Assembly: GCA_031549265.1 (NCBI GenBank)
Contig: JAVBQB010000002.1
Span: forward strand, 744,001-808,000
Reading direction: 5' to 3'
Length of the DNA: 64,000 bases
Source: JAVBQB01 sp031549265
Lineage (GTDB): Bacteria > Bacillota > Clostridia > Oscillospirales > JAVBQB01
The notes under the pieces were generated by a model. It saw only the letters and a list, made by a program, of their open reading frames with translations, ran no database searches and was not told the origin of the DNA. Positions within the stretch are counted from its first letter, which is position 1. Each line of letters opens with the position of its first letter. The translations under genes and the position numbers were made by a program. Shown here piece by piece: positions 8,197 through 22,550 of this stretch.

Positions 8197-8605
8197 GTGG
8201 GAATTGCTTTAAGACTGTTGAGGACGCAGAATTACAATAGTTGAGTTTAACATAGCGGAAATTCGGAGCGAATAGGGAAGCCAGTTGTTAAGGGTGAGTC
8301 ACGGCGTACGGGGCGGAGAGAGAGCGCACACTTGTCGCCGTGAATCAGTTAAATTAACAGATGTTGACGACCATCGCTAATTGCAGATGCAAAGAAAACG
8401 CAGTGGCAAAAGCTGCGATCAGATACCGAATGGCAGAAGAGCCACGCTGGTCAGCTCCGGGCGTATGAAAGACCATGGTGAGCGTGTTTGTATTGATGTG
8501 AAGCATATTTTCCGGCGGGTTGTCTCGAGAACAGCAGAAAAAGCCAAAGCTCTGCCAGCCCATAAACACTATAAATTACTAAGGCAAGCAGAAAAAGCCA
8601 AAGTC

Positions 8606-8647
8606 AAAAAAATCCCCGCCGCCGGAAATACTCACGGCAGCGGGGAC
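8606..8647 (-). terminator. Terminator of the rpoB-tuf operon
   Basis: GC-rich stem, TCCCCGCCGCCGG (8613-8625) with CGGCAGCGGGGA (8635-8646), one unpaired base. On the minus strand it is followed by a run of seven U. Confidence 0.9.
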
Positions 8648-8664
8648 TCGCAATTTGCAGTTTA

Positions 8665-9870
<1,206 letters not shown>

Positions 9871-9916
9871 GGTGTTTTTTCCTCCCTTATCAATGTAAAT
9901 TAATACATAAAATAAT

Positions 9917-9937
9917 ATTATAGCACTTTTACGGCAT
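9917..9937 (-). promoter_or_regulatory. Internal promoter upstream of tuf
   Basis: Minus-strand TGCTATAAT, an extended -10 with the hexamer at 9917-9922. A poor -35 candidate TTGCAT lies only 15 bases upstream; the extended -10 may compensate. Confidence 0.45.
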
Positions 9938-9967
9938 ATGCAATATCAATTTGCAAACAGCCAGGGT

Positions 9968-12055
9968 TTAGGCGCGCCTGCCGCCGCCGCGGTTGTCAAT
10001 CAGCTTTTCCTGCAAACTGCGGGGGAGCTCGACATAATGGCTGGGCTCCATGCTGTACTGGCCGCGTCCCTGGGTTTTTGACCTCAGGTCGGTAGCGTAG
10101 CCGAACATTTCCGAAAGCGGAACAGACGAATCGATTTGCTGAACGCCCGCGCGTGCTTCCATTCCGTTGATATGGCCGCGCCTTGAGTTCAGGTCGCCGA
10201 TAACATCGCCGAGATACTCTTCCGGAACAAACACAGTGACTTTCATGATGGGCTCAAGCAAGACAGGATCCGCTTTTTTGCAGGCTTCCTTGAAAGCCAT
10301 GGATCCCGCAATCTTAAAGGCCATTTCCGAAGAGTCGACTTCGTGGTAAGATCCGTCGTAAAGTGTGACCTTGACGTCAACGACGTTGTATCCGGCCAGA
10401 ACTCCGGCGTTCATAGCGCCCTGAATGCCGCTGTCAACGGCGGGGATATATTCCTTGGGTATGGCGCCGGCTGTGATCTTGTTAATAAATTCATAGCCCT
10501 TGCCAGATTCGTTGGGTTCGACCTTGATCTTGACGTGACCGTATTGACCCTTGCCGCCCGACTGACGGGCATACTTGTGGTCAACATCGGCCAGTTTGCG
10601 GATGGTTTCCTTGTACGCGACCTGCGGCTTGCCGACATTGGCTTCGACCTTGAATTCCCGAAGCATACGGTCGACAATAATCTCAAGGTGGAGCTCGCCC
10701 ATCCCCGCAATGATTGTCTGGCCGGTTTCCTCGTCAGTATAGGTCTTGAAGGTCGGATCTTCCTCAGCCAGCTTCATCAGTGCGATACCCATTTTTTCCT
10801 GGCCAGCCTTGGTGCGCGGTTCAATAGCGACACGGATGACAGGCTCAGGGAATTCCATGGATTCAAATACAACCTGATGCTTTTCGTCGCAAAGGGTGTC
10901 GCCAGTGGTGGTACTTTTAAGACCGACACACGCGGCAATATCACCTGCGTAGACAGCGTCTACATCTTCGCGGGAATTGGCGTGCATTTGCAGAATGCGC
11001 CCGAAACGCTCACGGCCGCCCTTAGTGGAATTGTACACCGACGAGCCAGTTGTGATCGATCCGGAGTATACTCTGAAGAAACAGAGTTTTCCGACGAAGG
11101 GGTCGGTCATTATCTTAAAAGCGAGCGCAGAGAACGACGCAGAGTCATCCGCGGTTATCTCAACGGGCACTTCGCCCTTGGGATCAAAAGCGGAGATAGC
11201 GGGTTTGTCAACAGGGGAAGGCAGATATGCGACTATCGCGTCGAGCAGGTTCTGCACACCCTTGTTGCGGTACGATGTGCCGCAAAGCACAGGAATCATT
11301 TTACAGTCGATCGTCGCGCGGCGGATGGTGCTCATGATGCTGTCGGCGGAAACTTCTTCTCCCTCAAGAAACTTTTCCATGATTTCATCATCGAAATCAG
11401 AAATAGCTTCAACCAGTGCGTTTCTATGCGTGTTGGCCAATTCAACTAATTCGGAAGGAATGTCCTGTTCACGGATGTCCTTGCCGAGTTCATCAAACGC
11501 GACAAATGCGCGCAGGTGAACAAGGTCGATCACGCCAAGAAAATCACCTTCGGCTCCGATGGGGAGCTGTATAGGCACGGGATTGCATTTCAGCCGGTCA
11601 CGCATCATTTCAACAACGCGGAAAAAATCAGCGCCGTTGATGTCCATCTTGTTGACGTAGGCCAGTCGGGGTACGTTATACTTGTCGGCCTGTCGCCAAA
11701 CGGTTTCAGACTGAGGTTCAACGCCGCCTTTGGCGCAAAAAACTGTGACGGCTCCGTCAAGAACACGCAGTGACCGTTCAACTTCCACAGTAAAATCGAC
11801 GTGTCCCGGCGTATCGATGATGTTGATCCGGTGGTTTTTCCATTGACAAGTGGTGGCGGCGGAGGTAATGGTTATGCCACGTTCCTGCTCCTGCTCCATC
11901 CAGTCCATGGTGGCAGTACCTTCGTGAACCTCACCCAGCTTGTAATTGCGGCCGGTATAAAACAGTATTCTTTCAGTTGTGGTTGTTTTGCCGGCATCGA
12001 TGTGTGCCATAATGCCGATATTGCGGGTAAGATCAAGGGGAAACTGCCTGGGCAT
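9968..12055 (-). CDS. fusA: Elongation factor G
   Basis: Translocation GTPase, 695 residues, all five domains present. G1 AHIDAGKTTTTERI at residues 17-30, DTPGHVDFT as G3, NKMDINGADF as G4, and the domain IV tip region GGKGQYGHVKIKVEP. It ends with the basic RGGGRRA tail. An AAGGAGT site precedes the ATG. Operon position between rpsG and tuf is the classic str order. Confidence 0.98.
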   Translation of the reverse strand: MPRQFPLDLTRNIGIMAHIDAGKTTTTERILFYTGRNYKLGEVHEGTATMDWMEQEQERGITITSAATTCQWKNHRINIIDTPGHVDFTVEVERSLRVLDGAVTVFCAKGGVEPQSETVWRQADKYNVPRLAYVNKMDINGADFFRVVEMMRDRLKCNPVPIQLPIGAEGDFLGVIDLVHLRAFVAFDELGKDIREQDIPSELVELANTHRNALVEAISDFDDEIMEKFLEGEEVSADSIMSTIRRATIDCKMIPVLCGTSYRNKGVQNLLDAIVAYLPSPVDKPAISAFDPKGEVPVEITADDSASFSALAFKIMTDPFVGKLCFFRVYSGSITTGSSVYNSTKGGRERFGRILQMHANSREDVDAVYAGDIAACVGLKSTTTGDTLCDEKHQVVFESMEFPEPVIRVAIEPRTKAGQEKMGIALMKLAEEDPTFKTYTDEETGQTIIAGMGELHLEIIVDRMLREFKVEANVGKPQVAYKETIRKLADVDHKYARQSGGKGQYGHVKIKVEPNESGKGYEFINKITAGAIPKEYIPAVDSGIQGAMNAGVLAGYNVVDVKVTLYDGSYHEVDSSEMAFKIAGSMAFKEACKKADPVLLEPIMKVTVFVPEEYLGDVIGDLNSRRGHINGMEARAGVQQIDSSVPLSEMFGYATDLRSKTQGRGQYSMEPSHYVELPRSLQEKLIDNRGGGRRA

Positions 12056-12095
12056 ATCAATACTCCTTTAATTAAAGCCCGACTGACTCGGGTTA

Positions 12096-12566
12096 TTACC
12101 AGCGGTAATGCGAGAACGCCTTGTTTGCGTCGGCCATCTTGTGGGTGTCTTCGCGCTTTTTGACCGAGCTTCCGGTGCTCTTGACCGCATCCATGATTTC
12201 GCCTGCAAGACGCTCTTTCATTGTCTTTTCAGAGCGCTTGCGCGAGTATCCGACGAGCCAGCGCAGACCGAGCGTCTGACGGCGGTCGGGCCTGACTTCG
12301 ATTGGCACCTGATAGGTGGAGCCGCCGACACGGCGGGCTTTAACCTCGAGGACGGGGATAATATTTTCGATTGCGTTGAGAATCAGGTCAAGCGGATTTT
12401 CTTTGGTCTTTTCACCGACGATATCAAACGCGCCGTATACTACCTTCTGGGCAACGCCTTTTTTGCCGTCGTACATGATGCTGTTGATGAGTTTGGTAAC
12501 CAGTTTGGAATTATACAAAGGGTCCGGTAAAACATCCCTTTTTGGGACAAATCCTCTTCTGGGCAC
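12096..12566 (-). CDS. rpsG: 30S ribosomal protein S7
   Basis: 16S rRNA 3'-domain organiser, 156 residues. The start is taken as GTG at 12566, giving (M)PRRGFVPKRDVLPDPLYNS, the usual N-terminus. An ATG six codons earlier overlaps the GAAGGAGGG ribosome-binding site and is unlikely to be used. The family segments GGSTYQVPIEVRPDRRQTL and the C-terminal HKMADANKAFSHYRW are intact. Confidence 0.96.
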   Translation of the reverse strand: MPRRGFVPKRDVLPDPLYNSKLVTKLINSIMYDGKKGVAQKVVYGAFDIVGEKTKENPLDLILNAIENIIPVLEVKARRVGGSTYQVPIEVRPDRRQTLGLRWLVGYSRKRSEKTMKERLAGEIMDAVKSTGSSVKKREDTHKMADANKAFSHYRW

Positions 12567-12710
12567 TTCGCTTCCCTCCTTCATAGTCTGATTTCATAGG
12601 TACTTGAAAGCATGCCCGCTTCCTCGGTGCCCGTTTAGAGACTGACGCGCAGGCGGCGGGGCCGCCCGTGATGTATATAGTATCTAAACGCGCAACGCGC
12701 GAATGAATCG

Positions 12711-13139
12711 TTATTTCTTGACTGCGCCGGCTTTCGGGCGTTTTGCGCCGTACTTAGACCTGGCCTGCTTACGGTTAGCGACACCTTGGGTGTCCAGCGT
12801 ACCGCGGATAATGTGGTAACGCGCACCGGGCAGATCCTTAACGCGGCCGCCGCGGATCATAACGACAGAGTGCTCCTGCAGATTGTGGCCAACGCCGGGA
12901 ATATAGGCCGTGACTTCGATTCCGTTAGAAAGACGCACACGGGCGATTTTCCTGAGAGCCGAGTTGGGCTTTTTGGGCGTGGCTGTTCTGACTGCGGTGC
13001 AGACGCCTCTCTTTTGCGGAGAAGATTGATCAGTAGGACGCTTTTTGAGCGAATTGAGACCCTTCTGCATCGCGGGAGCTTTGGACTTATAGGTCGAAAC
13101 CTCTCTGCCATTGCGAACCAGCTGGTTAAAGGTCGGCAT
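12711..13139 (-). CDS. rpsL: 30S ribosomal protein S12
   Basis: Decoding-centre protein, 142 residues. The streptomycin-site segment TPKKPNSALRKIARV and the loop GVGHNLQEHSVVMIRGGRVKD are intact, so no obvious resistance change is seen. There is a short insert near residues 30-37 (NSLKKRPTDQSSPQKRG) common in Firmicutes. A strong AAGGAGG site precedes the ATG. Confidence 0.97.
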   Translation of the reverse strand: MPTFNQLVRNGREVSTYKSKAPAMQKGLNSLKKRPTDQSSPQKRGVCTAVRTATPKKPNSALRKIARVRLSNGIEVTAYIPGVGHNLQEHSVVMIRGGRVKDLPGARYHIIRGTLDTQGVANRKQARSKYGAKRPKAGAVKK

Positions 13140-13206
13140 GTTTTTCCTCCTTTCAAATTAGTGTATATTCTCTAGCGGCTTTAGCTAAGCCGCGCGAAAA
13201 ACCAGG

Positions 13207-13458
13207 TTACGATTCCGGTTTCAAAAGGACTGCGACAGCGGCGCCAACTTCGATTCCAAACGCGGCGCCAAGCTCCGTCATCGTAGAAAAGTGAACAATT
13301 TGCACACCATGTTCTTCACATAGGGAAACAAGCGGCAACCTGATATGGTCGTCGGAGTCTCCGGCGATATAGGCAACTTTAGCCTTGCCGTCGATTATCG
13401 CGCGGCGTGACTGCTTCACGCCGACAACATTAGTCTTTGACATTGTCTCAGATGACAT
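13207..13458 (-). CDS. L7Ae-like ribosomal/K-turn binding protein
   Basis: 83-residue protein of the L7Ae/L30e family (YbxF-like), which binds kink-turn RNA; its cellular role in bacteria is unsettled. It shows VVGVKQSRRAIIDGKAK, the AYIAGDSDDHIRLPLVSLCEEHGV core and the FGIEVGAAVAVLL end. The start at 13458 is supported by GGGAGAG six bases upstream. Its place between rpoC and rpsL matches Bacillus ybxF. Confidence 0.88.
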   Translation of the reverse strand: MSSETMSKTNVVGVKQSRRAIIDGKAKVAYIAGDSDDHIRLPLVSLCEEHGVQIVHFSTMTELGAAFGIEVGAAVAVLLKPES

Positions 13459-13570
13459 TCAAATCTCTCCCGTGCGGTGAAAAAAAGAAATCTCACCGCC
13501 ACACAATCGACAATTATACTACAACAACAATCAGAAGTCAACATGATTCACACATGTTTTCAGTTATTCG

Positions 13571-17152
<3,582 letters not shown>

Positions 17153-17211
17153 GTACAAGCTCCTTTAAGTTTAGTGGGGATGCAAAAACCAATACGTCTA
17201 TTGAAAAAAGG

Positions 17212-20200
17212 TCATTCCAAGTCAAAAAGATCATCTTCGGAACTTTCTTCAGGCTCGGGATCTTCATCAACGACATCGTCCAGAAGATCGTCAAATTCGT
17301 CGGCTTCTCCCTCTTCGATTTCAAAGCCCTCATCCTCAAGCTCTTCTTCGATCAGAACCAACTCCTCTTCGGGAGCCTCTTCACGCTTGAGCTTGGCGAA
17401 GCTGTCGTCTTCCTCGTCGTCATGCAGCTCAATTTCCTCGAGATCCTTGGAGAGAACCCTGATATCGAGGCAAAGTGACTGAAGCTCCTTGATCAGAACC
17501 TTGAACGATTCGGGGATACCGGGTTCAGGCACGTTGTGGCCCTTGACAATTGCTTCGTAGGTTTTAACGCGGCCGACAATATCATCGGATTTGACGGTCA
17601 GGATTTCCTGCAGTGTATAAGCCGCGCCGTAAGCCTCGAGAGCCCAAACTTCCATTTCTCCGAAACGCTGTCCGCCGAACTGTGCCTTGCCGCCGAGCGG
17701 CTGCTGGGTAACAAGCGAATAAGGGCCGGTCGAGCGCGCGTGAATCTTGTCGTCAACAAGGTGGGCGAGCTTAAGGAAGTATACATAACCGACGGTGACG
17801 GGGTTGTCAAACTGCTCGCCGGTGCGTCCGTCATATAGAACACTCTTGCCGTCGGTGCTAAGATTTGCCATTTCCAGCGTTTTTTCTATTTCAATTTCGT
17901 TGGCTCCGTCAAAAATCGGGGTCGCGACCTTCCAGCCGAGTTCGTGGGCGGCATAACCAAGGTGAACCTCGAGAACCTGGCCGATATTCATACGCGAAGG
18001 TACGCCGAGCGGGTTAACAACAATATCCAGCGGCGTTCCGTCGGGCAGGAAGGGCATATCCTCCTGCGGCAGAATGCGCGAGATAACGCCTTTATTTCCG
18101 TGGCGTCCCGCCATTTTGTCGCCGACCGATATTTTGCGCTTCTGCGCGATATAGCAGCGTACCACCATGTTGACACCGGGATTGAGCTCGTCGCCGTTTT
18201 CGCGGGTAAATATTTTAACGTCAACTACAATGCCCGATTCGCCGTGCGGCACTCTGAGCGAGGTGTCGCGCACTTCGCGGGCCTTTTCGCCGAATATCGC
18301 TCGCAGCAGCCGTTCCTCGGCGGTCAGCTCGGTTTCGCCCTTGGGGGTTACCTTACCTACCAATATGTCGCCGGAGCGGACCTCGGCGCCGATGCGGATA
18401 ACTCCGCGTTCGTCAAGATCCTTGAGCGCGTCGTCGCCGACGTTCGGAATATCGCGTGTAATTTCTTCAGAGCCGAGCTTTGTATCACGAGATTCGGTCT
18501 CATATTCCTCGATGTGGATGGAGGTGAAGACGTCGTCTCTGACCAGACGCTCATTTATCAGGATGGCATCCTCGTAGTTGTAGCCTTCCCAGGTCATAAA
18601 TCCGATCAAAACGTTGCGGCCGAGAGAGATTTCGCCAAAGCAGGTGGACGGGCCGTCAGCGAGAACGTCGCCCTTTTTGAACTCTTCACCGGCGAATACA
18701 ATCGGTTTTTGGTTGATGCAGGTTCCCTGGTTGGAGCGCAGGAACTTAATCAGCCTGTATGATTTCGTTCGGCCGCTGGCATAGCGCACCGAAACCTCGT
18801 TAGCCGAGACGCGGGTTACAACGCCGTCCTCCTCGGCTACAAGCACAACGCCCGAGTCGCAGGCGGCTTTGTATTCAATACCTGTCGCGACGATCGGCGC
18901 CTCCGGTATAAGGAGGGGAACGGCCTGGCGCTGCATGTTCGCGCCCATCAGCGCGCGGTTTGCGTCGTCGTTTTCAAGGAACGGGATCATCGCGGTAGCG
19001 ACCGATACCATCATTTTGGGCGAAACGTCAACGTAGTCCACGCGCTCGCGGTCAACCTCGACGATTTCGGAGCGGTGGCGGCAGGTTATGCGTTCCTTGA
19101 TGAATTTCCCGTTTTCGTCGACTCTCTCATTCGCCTGGGCAATCGTATACTCGTCCTCAACATCGGCGGTCATATAATGCACAGTCTCAGTAAGGCAGGT
19201 GGTTTCGGGATCGACTTTTCTGTACGGCGTTTCAATAAATCCAAAGTCGTTGATGCGGGCATAAGTCGACAGATAGGAGATAAGTCCGATGTTCGGGCCT
19301 TCAGGAGTCTCGATAGGGCACATACGCCCGTAATGGCTGTAGTGGACGTCGCGCACCTCAAAGTTCGCGCGCTCTCTGGAAAGACCGCCGGGGCCGAGCG
19401 CCGACATTCTGCGCTTGTGAGTGAGCTCGGCGAGCGGATTGGTCTGATCCATGAACTGAGACAGCGGAGAGCTTCCGAAGAATTCTTTTATCGCGGCGGT
19501 TACCGGACGGATGTTGATGAGCGACTGCGGCGTGACGATATCCAGATCCTGGATTGTCATACGCTCACGGATAACGCGCTCCATCCTCGAGAATCCGATG
19601 CGGAACTGGTTTTGAAGCAGCTCGCCGACACTGCGCAAACGGCGGTTGCCGAGGTGGTCGATATCGTCGATGTTGCCCACTTTAAAGGACAGGCAGTTAT
19701 GGTAATTGATAGATGACAGGATGTCCTCCACCAGAATGTGCTTGGGAATCAAGTCGGCGAGCTTGTCTGCGACGGCTTCTTTCAGCGTCTGTTCGCCGTG
19801 ATTGTTTATAAGCTCGCGCAGCAGGGGGAAATAGACTTTTTCGGTGACGCCGACGTCGGCGGGGTTGAAGTCGACAAAGTTAGACATGTCGACCATGTTG
19901 TTGCCGAAAACTTTGACAAGATGCTCGCCGACAAGGACGGTGCACTCGTTGACGCCGCGGCGTTCCAGTTCGTGCGCGCGCTCGCGGGTAAGGTTTTCAC
20001 CGGCCTCCGCGATAATCTCTCCGGTCATCGGATCGGCGACTGGATAAGCGAGCGTGTGCCCGGTGAGCCTTGTGGCAAGCGCCAGCTTCTTGTTGAATTT
20101 ATATCTGCCGACGTTGGAAAGGTCATATCTGTGAACGTCGAAAAACAAACCGTTAATCAGAGCCCGGGCGCTCTCGACAGTGGGCGGCTCTCCTGGGCGG

Positions 20201-20916
20201 ATACGGCGGTAGATTTCGATCAGGGCTTCCTCGTGAGTTTTGGCGGTATCTTTTTCCATGGTCGCGACGATGCGCGGATCCTCGCCGAACATCTCAAGAA
20301 TCTCGGCGTTAGTGGACAGGCCGATAGCCCGCACAAGAGACGTGACCGGCAGTTTGCGGTTTTTGTCAATGCGGACATAGAAGATATCATTGAGGTCGGT
20401 TTCAAACTCCAGCCACGCGCCGCGGTAAGGAATGACGGTGCAGCCGAACATATCGGCGTCGCCGCCTTCTTCTTTACGGTCATAATAGATGCCTGGCGAG
20501 CGGACAATCTGCGAAACGATAACGCGTTCTGCGCCATTAATGATAAAAGTACCGTTATCCGTCATCAGCGGGAAATCACCCATGAAGATTTCCTGCTCTT
20601 TAATCTCCTCGGTTTCACGGTTACGCAGCCTGACGCGCACTTTCAGGGGCGCGGCGTAGGTGGCGTCGCGTTCCTTACATTCCTCAACTGAATATTTGGG
20701 GGTGTCTTCGAGCGTGTAGTCGATAAAACTCAGCTCGAGGTTGCCGGTATAGTCGGAGATAGCGGAAACATCCCTGAAAACGTCCCTGAGACCGACTTCC
20801 AGAAACCACTTGTAGGAATTCTTCTGGACTTCGATCAGATTGGGCATTTCAAGGACTTCTTCAAGTCGCGAATAGCTTCTCCTCAAGGTTCTGCCGTTAC
20901 GCACTTCCTTGATCAT
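17212..20916 (-). CDS. rpoB: RNA polymerase beta subunit
   Basis: Second-largest polymerase subunit, 1234 residues. The rifampicin pocket reads LSQFMDQTNPLAELTHKRRM then SALGPGGLSRE, a wild-type pattern. C-terminal GGKAQFGGQRFGEMEVWALEAYGAA is intact. Residues from about 1165 on form a long acidic tail (EEAPEEELVLIEEELEDE and similar), as in many Clostridia. First gene of the operon; rplL is not upstream, instead there is an own consensus promoter and a ~245-base leader. Confidence 0.98.
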   Translation of the reverse strand: MIKEVRNGRTLRRSYSRLEEVLEMPNLIEVQKNSYKWFLEVGLRDVFRDVSAISDYTGNLELSFIDYTLEDTPKYSVEECKERDATYAAPLKVRVRLRNRETEEIKEQEIFMGDFPLMTDNGTFIINGAERVIVSQIVRSPGIYYDRKEEGGDADMFGCTVIPYRGAWLEFETDLNDIFYVRIDKNRKLPVTSLVRAIGLSTNAEILEMFGEDPRIVATMEKDTAKTHEEALIEIYRRIRPGEPPTVESARALINGLFFDVHRYDLSNVGRYKFNKKLALATRLTGHTLAYPVADPMTGEIIAEAGENLTRERAHELERRGVNECTVLVGEHLVKVFGNNMVDMSNFVDFNPADVGVTEKVYFPLLRELINNHGEQTLKEAVADKLADLIPKHILVEDILSSINYHNCLSFKVGNIDDIDHLGNRRLRSVGELLQNQFRIGFSRMERVIRERMTIQDLDIVTPQSLINIRPVTAAIKEFFGSSPLSQFMDQTNPLAELTHKRRMSALGPGGLSRERANFEVRDVHYSHYGRMCPIETPEGPNIGLISYLSTYARINDFGFIETPYRKVDPETTCLTETVHYMTADVEDEYTIAQANERVDENGKFIKERITCRHRSEIVEVDRERVDYVDVSPKMMVSVATAMIPFLENDDANRALMGANMQRQAVPLLIPEAPIVATGIEYKAACDSGVVLVAEEDGVVTRVSANEVSVRYASGRTKSYRLIKFLRSNQGTCINQKPIVFAGEEFKKGDVLADGPSTCFGEISLGRNVLIGFMTWEGYNYEDAILINERLVRDDVFTSIHIEEYETESRDTKLGSEEITRDIPNVGDDALKDLDERGVIRIGAEVRSGDILVGKVTPKGETELTAEERLLRAIFGEKAREVRDTSLRVPHGESGIVVDVKIFTRENGDELNPGVNMVVRCYIAQKRKISVGDKMAGRHGNKGVISRILPQEDMPFLPDGTPLDIVVNPLGVPSRMNIGQVLEVHLGYAAHELGWKVATPIFDGANEIEIEKTLEMANLSTDGKSVLYDGRTGEQFDNPVTVGYVYFLKLAHLVDDKIHARSTGPYSLVTQQPLGGKAQFGGQRFGEMEVWALEAYGAAYTLQEILTVKSDDIVGRVKTYEAIVKGHNVPEPGIPESFKVLIKELQSLCLDIRVLSKDLEEIELHDDEEDDSFAKLKREEAPEEELVLIEEELEDEGFEIEEGEADEFDDLLDDVVDEDPEPEESSEDDLFDLE

Positions 20917-21168
20917 TTAAAGAAATCACTCCGTTTCAGTATTGGGAAAAAATACTGCGCAATACAGGACAAAAATCTAAAAAACAGTGTCGATAAACGC
21001 GAAAAAAACATTTGGCCATCACTTCCGGTTAAGCGACAATATCGGCACTCCCGGATTAGTTGACGCAATTTTCGCTTTCCCTATTGCAATAAATTTAGTG
21101 AAGTGCTACAATAAGGTCAAACAAAAATGGATAAGTATAGGCTGATGGCGCAAGTAAGGCGAGATAGG
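20917..21168 (-). promoter_or_regulatory. Long 5' leader of rpoB
   Basis: About 245 non-coding bases between the promoter and rpoB. It contains CAGTATT/AATACTG (20937-20957), a hairpin just before the GGAGTG ribosome-binding site, and a CCGG...CCGG hairpin near 21029-21058 (minus-strand GGGAGTGCCGATATTG loop region). I recognise no known riboswitch or ribosomal-protein leader. Confidence 0.4.
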
Positions 21169-21197
21169 ATTATAACACCTTTTCTCCTACTTGTCAA
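21169..21197 (-). promoter_or_regulatory. Consensus SigA promoter of the rpoB operon
   Basis: Minus-strand TTGACA (21192-21197), exactly 17 bases, TATAAT (21169-21174). Perfect match to consensus. Confidence 0.9.
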
Positions 21198-21295
21198 CAC
21201 TTGCCTGTATTTTTTTTGCCCTATTTCTAATAATAACCCCGAAAGCAAAAAATGATACCAATATTGTATAGAAAAACTCAGATTCGGGGGAAAAA

Positions 21296-22381
21296 TTGAA
21301 AAGAGCAACAGTTTGCGCCGCAATGGCTTCAATATTGCTGGCTGTCGCCTCCTGCTCGGGATATACCGGGCAGAAAGACTATAAAAAATTCAGCTACGAT
21401 TTTACCGGCACATTTGACACGCTGATCACCGTAACCGGATACGCGTCTGACGCGGGTGAATTTGACTGTTTCGCCAAACGGGTTGAGGCTGAAATGCGGT
21501 CACTGTCAAAAATTTTCGACCGCTACAAATCCTACGACAATATAAATAATATCAAAACAATCAATGAGAATGCCGGACTAAAGCCCGTGCTTGTAGACCG
21601 GGAAATCATCAACGCGGTAAAACTCGGTAAGTCCTGGTATCAAAAATCGGGAGGAACCGTAAATATCGCTATGGGCCCCGTATTATCGATATGGCATGAA
21701 TACCGCGAGCGCTATGCCGGCGACCCGGAGAATGCCGTCCTTCCTCCAGCGGAGGAGTTGACTGCCGCCGCTGAAAAATGCGATATTAGCAAAGTAATAG
21801 TGGACGAACGCGAGTCGACCGTTTTTCTGCAAGAGGCGGGCATGTCGCTTGATCTCGGCTGTATGGCTAAAGGGTATGCCACTCAGATAGCGGATGACCG
21901 GGAGTTGGGCGGCGCGGTAAAATCATATCTGATTAACTCGGGCGGCAATGTCATCGCCAGAGGAAAGCCGCTCGACGGAGTGCGGCAGAAATGGGGAATC
22001 GGGATTCAAAATCCCGACGGAAACGCGCTGATTCCAGACGATGAGCCGCTGGACGTGGTGTTTGTTAACGACTGCGCGCTTGTGACCAGCGGTGACTATC
22101 AAAGGTATTACGTTGTTAACGGGTACAGATATTCCCACATTATCGACCCCGCAACGAATATGCCGGCGGCAAGTTATCGTTCTGTGACTGTAATCGGAGA
22201 AAAATCAGGCGAGGCGGATCTGCTTTCAACCGCTCTTTTCATCCTGCCGATTGAGGATGGGCAACGGCTGGCAGCCAAGTGCGGCGTGGACGCAGTCTGG
22301 GTATTGGACGGAGGCGGCATAATAGCGACAGACGGCGCGAGAGCCCGCATGAAAGCGCTCGGCGGCGCGACCTCAACGTAA
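21296..22381 (+). CDS. ApbE-family FAD:protein FMN transferase, lipoprotein
   Basis: Covalently attaches FMN to Thr of membrane redox proteins such as Rnf/Nqr subunits, outside the membrane. 361 residues with a lipoprotein signal, LLAVASC, cleaved before Cys20. ApbE landmarks: SLDLGCMAKGYA (about 185-196), NSGGNVIARG, VTSGDYQRYY and the metal/FAD motif YSHIIDPATNMPA. The start is TTG at 21296 after GGGGG; the first ATG would remove most of the signal. No Rnf genes are in the window. Confidence 0.9.
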   Translation: MKRATVCAAMASILLAVASCSGYTGQKDYKKFSYDFTGTFDTLITVTGYASDAGEFDCFAKRVEAEMRSLSKIFDRYKSYDNINNIKTINENAGLKPVLVDREIINAVKLGKSWYQKSGGTVNIAMGPVLSIWHEYRERYAGDPENAVLPPAEELTAAAEKCDISKVIVDERESTVFLQEAGMSLDLGCMAKGYATQIADDRELGGAVKSYLINSGGNVIARGKPLDGVRQKWGIGIQNPDGNALIPDDEPLDVVFVNDCALVTSGDYQRYYVVNGYRYSHIIDPATNMPAASYRSVTVIGEKSGEADLLSTALFILPIEDGQRLAAKCGVDAVWVLDGGGIIATDGARARMKALGGATST

Positions 22382-22550
22382 GCGGACAATGCGGAACTGG
22401 TAAAACTGCCCGCGAACACTCGATGGAAGATGTGAAGGCCGGAGCCGGCTGGTTTAATTACCTACACGCGCCGTCGAGAAATTCAGACTGTTTCAAGCTC
22501 TTAATCTGCCTCTCCGGGGAGATGAAAAAGTGTTTTAATGGGGGTCCAAG

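Larger units (their letters stand above)
8137..8664. other. Gap between fliW and tuf
   Basis: It holds the fliW promoter (8168-8196) and the tuf terminator (8606-8647). A 17-base direct repeat beginning AGCAGAAAAAGCC occurs at 8533-8549 and 8587-8603. I see no credible gene; ORFs here lack ribosome-binding sites and look compositionally random. Confidence 0.6.

Noticed and set aside
8354..8569. 71-codon minus-strand ORF between fliW and tuf
   Set aside because: No ribosome-binding site, no domain, and composition looks random.
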